In this document: in pieces, positions 55,673-64,000 of the stretch
How positions within the stretch are numbered: position 1 is the first letter of the stretch
Layout of the letters: each line of letters starts with the position of its first letter
NCBI GenBank assembly: GCA_038277395.1
Contig: CM076193.1
Coordinates: 117,830,133-117,894,132 of the forward strand
Direction: 5' to 3'
Length of the DNA stretch: 64,000 nt
DNA from: Dryocosmus kuriphilus
Lineage: Eukaryota; Arthropoda; Insecta; Hymenoptera; Cynipidae
Position numbers and translations under genes: made by a program
The notes under the pieces: model-generated
Seen by the model: the letters and a program-made list of their open reading frames with translations, nothing else
What the model was told of the DNA's origin: nothing
Database searches by the model: none

Positions 55673-57714
55673 AAATTAAATAAAACTTTATTATTTTATG
55701 GTCAGAAGTAGTAGTATATCTTCTTTATTACGTTTCTGAATTATACAATTATTATTCTGATGAAAACATCGATACCTAGACAAAAGCAGTTTCTGTTCAT
55801 AAAATTGTTTATAAAAATCATAGATCATAATAGTCGATACGATTCTGTAATTGAATTTTCCGATTGAATTAACTCTTGCTTACAAAAATTTTTAAAGCAG
55901 TAATAACCGTTAACTTATTTTAGTGATTTGTTATCAATTATTATCACTTTTATGATAAATCTCAGTAAATACAGTTAAGACAAAATTATATTCTATGAGA
56001 AAATACTGCAGTCCATAGTTGGTCTATAGAATTTGTTTATAATACTTAGATCGAGTTATTATTAAACTTTTTATGTTTATTAAGTGCATGTCCAAGAATG
56101 GTGTTAATAGACAAGTTTATATATAAAACTAGAAACTGAAAATACTTTAAACCCGAATTGAAAGTTCTGAATTTCTTTGGATCAGAGTAACTTATCATAA
56201 GGAAGAAAATTGAGAAACTGCTAGTATCATATAAATAATGAATTAGATAAAATTGTAAGTTACATACAGCGCCTCATTTTATGCCACTTTGAAAATTTCA
56301 TTAGAGAGTACATTTTGGCGAAGAAAGAAATATTTAAAACAGATTTCTTTTCTTCATAGTTATTTATAAATTATGAAAAAGCTTTTCCTTCATTCTTCAT
56401 AGAAGTTTCTCAGATTTATTGCTATAACATTTTACTCCAACCTAATAGAGATTATAATAAGAATAGAGTGTTTTCCGTTAGGGAGAATAAAACTCTTAAC
56501 ATGAATATAATATTCCACAAGATGAATTAATATTTGGCAGTAATAGATTACAGATCCTGAGGATGATAGCCTAAGTAGTATCGTTTTTGCTTAGTAACTC
56601 TCAATTCATCAATATTTTTTATCCCCATTCCCTAAAAGTTCTTCTTCCTACTTTAGGAACTACTATGCCTTTGTCTTCGAAAACAACTTTTTCCCATAAA
56701 ATTTTTATTTCTGTATACTCAGAATATATTTGGATTAATCAAATAGAGTTTTTGAAAGGATGCGTGAAATTTAAAAATATAAACTCTTATGTTTAAGGTA
56801 ATTTTGCAGACATTTATTAGTATAGTTACCTATATACATTCTACATACATAAGCAATACGTAATACATAACTTAAATACCACATTATATACAAGAAGAGT
56901 AGTTCTGTCTAGAACATTCAATATGTCCCTTTCTATGCAATTTATTTATTAGATAAGTAAGTAACTTATAAATAATTTAAGCATCTTTAAAGTGCTTGGA
57001 AGGAATATCTCACACAAATTGTGTATTTTTTTTCTAATTTGAGAGTGTAATTTTTATTTTTACTTTAAATATTTGCTAACAAAAAATGAAGAAATAAATA
57101 TAAGTGAGAAAAAAGTAAAATATACTTTCACAACTTTCTATAGAACATAAATTGCAATTTAATATTTTGTATGTTATAAAATTTACGACTCTGACTGGAA
57201 AAAATTTCAAGTGAGAGTAATTGAAAAAGATTATGGAATCTTAGAATAGCACTACAATGTCACAGGATAATTCAGTTCCGATTAGAAGAGGAAGGGCTTT
57301 TTTTAACATGGTTGTTTTGGCCGAGGAAATCTGTAAAAGGTAGTTTTAACTCGTAAGTCGATGTTATAACTACAGCGTGCCACTTTCGGTAAGAAGTAAT
57401 TAAAAGTCTAACTGAATTACTTCTTCCGAAGCCGTCGAAGTTTGCTAGGGTTGCTGGTATATAGGTATATACATAGTATATAGCGTGGAAAGAAGTGATT
57501 TCATCCCAGTGATTCTTATTATTGCATTAACGCCAAGAAGTTGGGACAACACAGTCAAAAACAAGACGTTGTTTTCTTCCAGAAACGTGTTTTTCCAAAC
57601 ACCTGCTCTGGGGAAAATATCATTTTGCCAAAAAATCCTTTAATTATGATTTCATATAATATTATACAGTATTTTTGATCTGAACTTATTATACTCTTAT
57701 CCCCTAAGTACTTC
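55673..57714. other. AT-rich sequence, no gene seen
   Basis: Two kilobases of AT-rich DNA without coding motifs, RNA genes or clear repeats. The frame at 56587-56796 has no domain. Confidence 0.5.
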
Positions 57715-58760
57715 ACATCCCAGTCATCCTCCCTCCTAATCATTCTCCCTGGATTATTTTTTCATCTTCGCTACACCATAATACCTATCACACCCTCCCC
57801 CTCCCTGCAACTACTACTTTCCACATGGATCCACCATTCACCATTTACCATCTATCCCTCCCCCACTCATTTTATAATCTTCTGCCATCACTCTCAACAC
57901 CCCTCACCCCTTCACCTTATCACACCGTACCTCATTATTTACCGCTTTACCTCCCTACTCTTCTTCCTCCATACTCCCAATATACCCGTCACCTCATCTA
58001 ACCATCCCTTTTTCTCTCTGCCTGCGTCCCTTCTATCGCCTATGCATCCTTTCACCTCCCAATATATACCTCTCTACCCCCCTCACTGCCTTCTCACTAG
58101 AACTCCAAATACTCATGTATCCTTGTATCCCTCTGCCATCGCTTCTCACCACCTCCTCTCTTTTTCCACAACTCATCCTCTCTCCCCCATCCACCAATCC
58201 GTTCGGCCTATATCCATCATGCTTTCTACTCCCTTTACTCATTCACTATTTGTTATAAATCATCCTTGACCACCTTTCTCACCCAATCGCCCTCACCACC
58301 TCCTTTATCCACTCACCATCTCGCTCTCCCCATAACCCTCCGGCCATACTTTTCCCTCTTCCTCAACGCTTTTTCGTCAAAACTCCCTATACCATTCATT
58401 ATATTTGCCCTGCCCCTTCCTCTTCCACTTATCCTCATCATCAATTTTTTCCCTCTTCCTCAACGCTTTTTCGTCAAAACTCCCTGTAACATTCATTATA
58501 TTTGCCCTGCCCTTTCCTCTTCTACTTATCCTTATCATCAATTCACCCTTTCTCATCTCTCTTACGTTTCATTAACCCCTCACACCTTATACCCACCGTT
58601 TCTTCTACTCCTCAACTGCCCTTACATTTGAGCTGTTATTAACCCTCAACATCCCCTACCTCACAACTACTCATATTTCTAAACTGATCCTATTTCTTAA
58701 CTATCCTTCCTCATCAACTGCCCCTTCTCTATCCACTCCCTCTACCCTAGTACCACTTCG
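57715..58760. repeat. Polypyrimidine (C+T-rich) tract
   Basis: About 1 kb in which the plus strand is overwhelmingly C and T, with scattered A. A block of about 90 bp starting CCTCAACGCTTTTTCGTCAA is duplicated in tandem (about 58362 and 58457). Long frames here are Ser/Pro/Leu-rich products of composition, not genes. G is almost absent from the plus strand. Confidence 0.7.
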
Positions 58761-59280
58761 GTACTGTGAATTTTCTTACGCAATTTGTTTATAAAAATTT
58801 TTTTTCATGAAATGACAGTGAACTGCACCAACAACACATATTTAAAAAAAGGACCTGAAGCTCTTAAAAATCACTTAAGCTATAAATGTGTTTATTTAAT
58901 TTGTTTATAACAAACACCTTTGACATAAAGCAATAATGTAGTTCACTGAATTGTCACTGGCGAGCAAAATGAAGCACGCTTAAAAGAAAAGCACCTAAAA
59001 TTCTTAAAAATTTCTTAAACTGCCAATTTTTTCATGCAATTTGTTTTCTAACAATCACATTTGTTATGAAATGACAATTTAATTTACAGAATGTGTACGT
59101 CCAAGCCAAATACGTTTAGAAACAGTACCTGAAACTTTGAAAAATTCCTTAAGCTTCGAATTTGCTTATCCAGTTTGTTTAAAAAAATATTAAGTATAAC
59201 TTCCTTATATGGCAAAATAGGTTATTGTGATAATGATATAAGTTAGATAAAGAGAAAGTTTGGAATGAAAAACAAATCAA
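58761..59280. repeat. Three tandem units of about 117-138 bp
   Basis: CAATTTGTTTATAA-like words recur near 58781, 58898, 59036 and 59170, each preceded by a CTTAAGCT..AAATTTG-like word and followed by an AAATGACA-like word. The unit is reminiscent of the array at 14040-15040. Confidence 0.5.
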
Positions 59281-59431
59281 TTCTTTTTTACATTCTCATC
59301 AGACAAGGTATTAGATTTATGTAAAATTTGACTTTCGCGGATTTCATGAAATCTCCACGTTTTGAGACCTCCTGAATCCGAAAAAAAACGGTTTTTACGA
59401 CGGTGTTTGTCTGTCTGTTGTCGTCGTTGTT

Positions 59432-59477
<46 letters not shown>

Positions 59478-60150
59478 GAGTCTGTTCCCACGATAACTTT
59501 CGAAGGACTAATCGGATTGGAGTGCGCTTTGGTACACTTCTTTAAGGGGTAAAAAGAATGGACGAGTTCGTTAACCAGCGTTTTTTGACCAACGGTTATG
59601 GTTTTATCCATCAAAAACGGTTTTCACAAAATCAAAAAATCCATTTTCCGGCTAAACTATGAGAGATACAAAAAAAATGTAAGAAAGTAAAATTATTTAT
59701 CTCAAAAAAATCTACAAATTTTGTCTTAACTATTTTTTGATAAAATAAACGGTTTTTGATTTAATCAAGAAAACGCTATTAAAATTAAAGAACTCTGGTT
59801 TCCCGCCAAAATATTTAAGATACAAGAAAATGGCTTGTATTGTGAAAATTTGGGAAATCACAAAAAAACTTTACCAGTCTAGAATGTGTTTAAAAAAATG
59901 TAATTATCGAGCGCGAAGCGCGAGTGTCATGATGAGAATGTATTCCTTAAGGGCGATAGAGCCTTAAGTAAAATAATTTCTTTTGGAATTTTTAATTTAA
60001 AGGTTTATACGATCCATGAACAACGAGCGCGTAGCGCGAGGTGAATAATCTATCGAGCGCGAAGCGCGAGTGCCAACCGACGCGCGCTCTAGGTGCGCTC
60101 ATTCTTCGCACGAAGCGCGCGAGGAGAATGTGCCCGCGAAGCGGGCCGAT
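59281..60150 (-). repeat. GC-rich interspersed repeat, copy E (inverted)
   Basis: Complete copy on the minus strand. It begins on the right with CCCGCTTCGCGGGCAC (about 60150), then GCGCTTCGTGCGAAG and CTCGCGCTACGCGCTCG-like blocks, TTACTTAAGGCTCTATC and the CATAACCGTTGGTC block. A long GAC/GTC microsatellite (about 59421-59477) follows, and it ends with the ACATTCTCATC terminus at 59290. The microsatellite gives a run of Asp codons on the minus strand that is not a gene. Confidence 0.75.
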
Positions 60151-60169
60151 TTTTTTTATCAATTTTTCG

Positions 60170-62455
60170 CGATTCTAGAAACATCATTATATGAAAACTA
60201 TTTCAAGGAACTTCATAGGATGCCCTACATTTTAAATAATTTTATAGGATTAAAAAATATTTCAAATACACCCAAGAATTTCAACGAATTTCGTAGAATT
60301 CCAGAGAATTTTTACGGATTTTAAACGATGTTGTCAAATTTCATAAACATTTCATGGAATTTTAAATGATTTTGAAACATTCACAGTAATTTTAAGGGAT
60401 TTCAACATTTTTCAAGAGATTTAAAAGTATTGCTATAAATCCCAATGAAATTTGTGATATTTCAGAATATCTGAAAGGTTTTAGAGGATTTTAAAGACTT
60501 ACAAGCATTTCAGAGAATCTTTAGGAATTCCAAGAGATTTCGAACGGCCCTTTAATGGATCTTGCGGGTTTTTGAAAGATTGTACAGGATTTCAAGATAT
60601 TTGCAAGATTTTAAGTTATTTGAAAATATTCCAGAGATTTTTAAGAAATTTAAATCATTTCAACAGATTTCAAAGAATTTCTAATTCTATCGAAAGATTT
60701 GAAGGGATTTTAGGGTATTTCAAGGAATTTCACAAGAATTGAATGATTTTATACATGATTTTAAAGATCTTAATATTGTATAATGTTGAAATATTTCAGG
60801 AAGTTTTGATTATGTCAAGGAATTTTCTAATCTTTTAAAGATTTTGTTGAATCTCCATTAACTTTAGCGATTTGAATAAATTTCAAATATTTAATCCATA
60901 TTTCAATCCATTTTAACGAAATTCTAAAATTTCAGGAAATTTTAACAGATTTCATTTACTAACGAACTTTGAGGAATAAATTAAATTTTATTTCGACCGA
61001 AGGATTTCTACAAATTTCGACGATCTCTATAGATAGTAGATGGAAGTAAAAAATTTATTAAATTTTAAAGATTTTAATTCATTTTCAAAGAATTTCACAA
61101 GATTTATAAGATTTTATAGAACCTTCAAGTATTAAAAATTTTTTTTTTTAAATTTCAAGAAATTTAAAACATATTCAAGATTTTCAAATTTCTTAAGACC
61201 TCAAAGGTGTTCTAAGGTTCTCTAGAACTCCGCTAAAATCCCTTGAAAGTCCCTTTACATTTGAAGAAATATTTCAAAAATAATTGAGATCCTTGTAAAT
61301 TGTTGTAACTTTTTGAAATTCTGTCATTATTTCTATGGATTTCAACAATTTCGACAGACATAAACAATGTAAGCAAGTTTAACAGAATTTTATAGAATAT
61401 AATTTATTTTAAAAGATTAAAAATATTTTCAAGAGATTAACAAAATTTCAAGAGATGTTAAAAAATTTTTGCGGATTTTCAAAGATTTCAAGGAATTTTA
61501 AAGGATTCCATAGGATTTAAAGGATTTTCTAAAACCTTAAAGTATTTGAAAGGTTTTAGGATATTTAAAAATGTTATGGGATTTGAAGATATTTTAAAGC
61601 ATTTCAATGGATTTTTCGAAAGAAATTCAAGGAGATTCAATAAAATCCTTTGAATCTTGCAAAACTGATTGAAAAACCTTAAAATTCTTTGAAATCTTTG
61701 GAAATTCCACATTTTCCTTTGAAATATTTTAAAATAGTTTAAAATATTTAAAATCATTACACACTTTTTTCATTTCTTCATATCCTTTAATATCCGTAGA
61801 AATATGTACAAATCTTTTGAAATAAAATTCAATGTATTCCCTAAAATTCTCCATAAATTCATTGAAATACCTTAAAATCCCTTGAAATATTTAAAAATCG
61901 AAAAATCCATTGAAATAAGTATTAAATCTCTTGAAAACCTTTTAAATCCCTTAAAATTACTCCAAATGCTTGGAAAACTGAACAAATATTTTTAAATCCT
62001 GTAAAATAGTTTGAAAAGCCTTAAAATAAAAAAAATAGTGTATTCTATAAATTTTCTCTATAAATTCAATAAAATTCCTTCAAATCTTTAGAAATCGTGT
62101 AAAATCGATTGAGATAGGTAGTAAATCTCTTTAAAACTATTCAAATCCCTTAAAATTAGTGCAAATGTTTATAAGTCTGAAGAATTATTTTAAAATACCG
62201 TAAAATCCTTTGAAAAGCCTTAAAATAAAAAAATAGCTTACCCCATTTTCTCTTATGATTCATTCAAATCCCTTAAAATTCGTTGAAATACTTATAAATC
62301 GTCAAAATCTATTGAGATAAACAGAAGCCGTTTAAAATTCCTTGAATATGGATTCAAATGAACTTCTTCACTAAAGTTCTATAAAAAAACTCCAAAATCC
62401 TTGGAAATCTTTGAAATCACGTGAAATCCTTGGATATCTAGAATTCAAATAATTC
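60170..62455. repeat. Degenerate short-period satellite that reverses strand
   Basis: About 2.3 kb of roughly 11-12 bp degenerate units. From 60170 to about 61640 the plus strand reads GGATTTCAAGGAATTT-like. A short stretch at about 61195-61320 and everything from about 61640 onward reads as the complement (AAATCCCTTGAAAT-like). The two halves could fold as an imperfect hairpin. Frames here are chance products. Confidence 0.7.
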
Positions 62456-62472
62456 AAGGAATTAAAAGCGGC

Positions 62473-62605
62473 TTAAGGGGTCGTCCATATATTACGTAAA
62501 GCTTTTAGAAAACTACAAGAAAAGCCGGAAAAAGCATTACACCGGGGCCGGGTGGATCAAAAATCGTCGGAAAATTGCGTTGCGTAATATATCGACGATC
62601 CTTAA
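62473..62605. mobile_element. 133-bp MITE with GGGGTCGTCCATATATTACG ends
   Basis: The left end TTAAGGGGTCGTCCATATAT and right end (reverse complement TTAAGGATCGTCGATATATT) are inverted copies of about 25 bp. The element is flanked by or begins with TTAA on both sides. If TTAA is the target duplication it would fit a piggyBac-like mobiliser. I recall similar short elements as common in insect genomes. Confidence 0.7.
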
Positions 62606-64000
62606 CGTAATTCAAGAGTTTTCTACGGATTTGATCAAAAATATGAAATATAGTGAATTTGAATGATGGCACTTAAAGAAACTAGATTTATTAAAACAAA
62701 TACAAATTATTTGCAAAGTTTTGTGGCTTATTAATAATAATAATGTGGACTGAAAAAAGTTTACAGATTTTTAAAGGGAACCTCTTCATTATTTTATGTT
62801 TATTGAAATATAATTAACTTTTAAAACATTATCAATTCAAAAAGAAACTGTCTAAACATTTTGGTAATGTATAATGATGTATTCAAAATTGTTAAAAAGT
62901 TACGTCAAGGTAACGCGTTACTTTTCTTCAGTAACGCGTTATAACGGTAATGCGTTACTTTTGTTTCTACGTATCAAACACTGGTCATAAGCGCGGCAAC
63001 GTAAGCAGAGAGCGAAACAAATCGCATCGAGCACCGGTCAGGCTCGAGAATAGGGGAATTTCGATTCCAAGAAAATTACTCCCCTACGGTCCCGAACGCG
63101 GCAAGGTAAATAGAGGCGACTGTACCTTCTCATTGAGATGAGAATGTAATAAATTAATGTAACAATGAATGTAACACGAAAAATGTAATAAAGGTGCAAG
63201 CATTTAAAATGTAATAATTAATAAATATAATAAAAATACAGTACATAGCAAGTGGAAAAATTGTGTATAATATTTATATAGAAATTATTTTATATTATAT
63301 ATTTTGCATATCATTTTTTTACTCGACTTGGCACGCAAATGAATAGCTATTAGTAAGAGATCATTTTGTGTTCTCTCCTTTTTTTGCACAAATTATTTTG
63401 ATGGGAAATCACAACAGTGGAGTGATTTTCAACCCTCTCTCGTTGTTTTCTTAACTAAAGAAGCTGAAACCTGGTATTTACGCACGTCTCGTCAAAGAGT
63501 TGGGGGTTCTAATTAGGGGAGCTTGATACCCTTAATAAGTTCTCGTTTAAGTTGAAGTACCACGGAGAAAGGGGCCTTTATACGGGCTGCAAAGGACGCA
63601 TTCTATAATATATGAGAAGTTACTGAAAGAACTTGTAAGTTTTGAAGTATGAAGCTCTCAGAAATTCTTTCAGCGTAAATGAGAAATTCACCTTTTCATC
63701 AGTCTCCTCTTTATCGAACTAGAAGCACTTCTTCAACATACTGAACATAATCACTTCTATTCAAAAACATATTATGTTGTGGTTACATTTCACGTTCTTC
63801 AAAGGCTTTTCGTTCTATTTCACCTTAAAAGTTTTGAAATATGTTTATATTGATGTTATTATTTAATCATTTTTTGTCAACCGCAAACATTATTTTAATT
63901 TGCAATCAATATATTCTAGTCTACTTGGGTTAATTATCATGTTGATTACAAGTTCTACTAAATGCAGATATCATGTAATGTTTAATGATTCATCCTACAT
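62606..64000. other. AT-rich end of window; possible hAT-like terminus
   Basis: At 62907-62985 the words GTAACGCGTTAC and GTAATGCGTTAC are followed by ATCAAACACTG, a CAGTG-type end on the minus strand that would fit a hAT element remnant. At 63122-63150 there is an isolated terminus of the GC-rich repeat family (CCTTCTCATTGAGATGAGAA). A GC-richer patch lies at 63000-63120. No gene is recognised up to the window end. Confidence 0.4.

Noticed and set aside
57720..58631. Long Ser/Pro/Leu-rich frames in the pyrimidine tract
   Set aside because: Composition alone keeps stops rare on this strand; no motif and no start context.
59285..59312. Additional hammerhead motif at CTCATCAG
   Set aside because: The complement has CTGATGAG but no following helix and GAAAC; it is the repeat terminus.
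59288..59614. Protein with a run of aspartates
   Set aside because: It is the GAC microsatellite of the GC-rich repeat read on the minus strand; the same place in other copies gives poly-Val or Asp/Asn runs by the same mechanism.

Overview
The window looks like intergenic or intronic DNA from a repeat-rich, AT-rich arthropod genome. It is probably an insect, and a hymenopteran is plausible: the mariner, Tc1, Merlin and non-LTR proteins are of types common in insects, and the truncated LINE resembles elements I associate with ants and wasps. The exact organism is inference. I find no intact host gene, rRNA, functional tRNA, CRISPR array or operon. Almost every long reading frame that can be recognised is a broken transposable-element protein.

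Layout. 0.8-3 kb: a long-terminal-inverted-repeat element enclosing a GC-rich interspersed repeat. 4.4-10.8 kb: a nearly full-length CR1/Jockey-type LINE (PHD-finger ORF1, endonuclease/reverse-transcriptase ORF2), broken by stops and frameshifts and split by a Tc1 transposon that carries TA duplications. 12.5-15.4 kb: a foldback element with a second foldback element, carrying a minisatellite, nested inside it. 15.8-18.0 kb: a 5'-truncated LINE with a perfect 15-bp target-site duplication. 20.3-22.6 kb: another minisatellite-bearing foldback element, interrupted by a mariner. 24.7-26.2 kb: a small MITE interrupted by a second mariner of the same family. 28.4-29.1 kb: a hairpin element built of GGATCC-rich repeats. 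30.1-31.4 kb: a 1.3-kb palindrome derived from the 3' end of a Penelope-like element (PLE), with two outward-facing hammerhead-like motifs. 33-34.5 kb: a 1.5-kb palindromic element. 36.1-36.5 and 41.3-41.6 kb: tRNA-derived SINEs. 37-39.7 kb: a cluster of the GC-rich repeat. 42.6-44.7 kb: a foldback repeat and a mariner-related transposase remnant. 45.6-47.9 kb: a third minisatellite foldback element, with a Merlin transposase remnant. 49.1-55.4 kb: two PLE copies head to head as a 6.3-kb palindrome; one arm is interrupted by a DNA transposon carrying arrays of AGGTCA direct repeats. 57.7-58.8 kb: a polypyrimidine tract. 59.3-60.2 kb: another GC-rich repeat copy. 60.2-62.5 kb: a degenerate short-period satellite that switches strand. 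62.5 kb: a short MITE.

How the parts work together. This is a palimpsest rather than a pathway. Several insertions can be ordered: Tc1 after the LINE, the two mariners after their hosts, and the AGGTCA transposon after the PLE palindrome, whose other arm preserves the empty site. The most unusual theme is inverted architecture. At least eight independent hairpin or palindromic elements are present, and both large PLE palindromes place hammerhead-like motifs facing outward near each end. Calls rest on reading the sequence; family names are from memory of motifs, without database searches.
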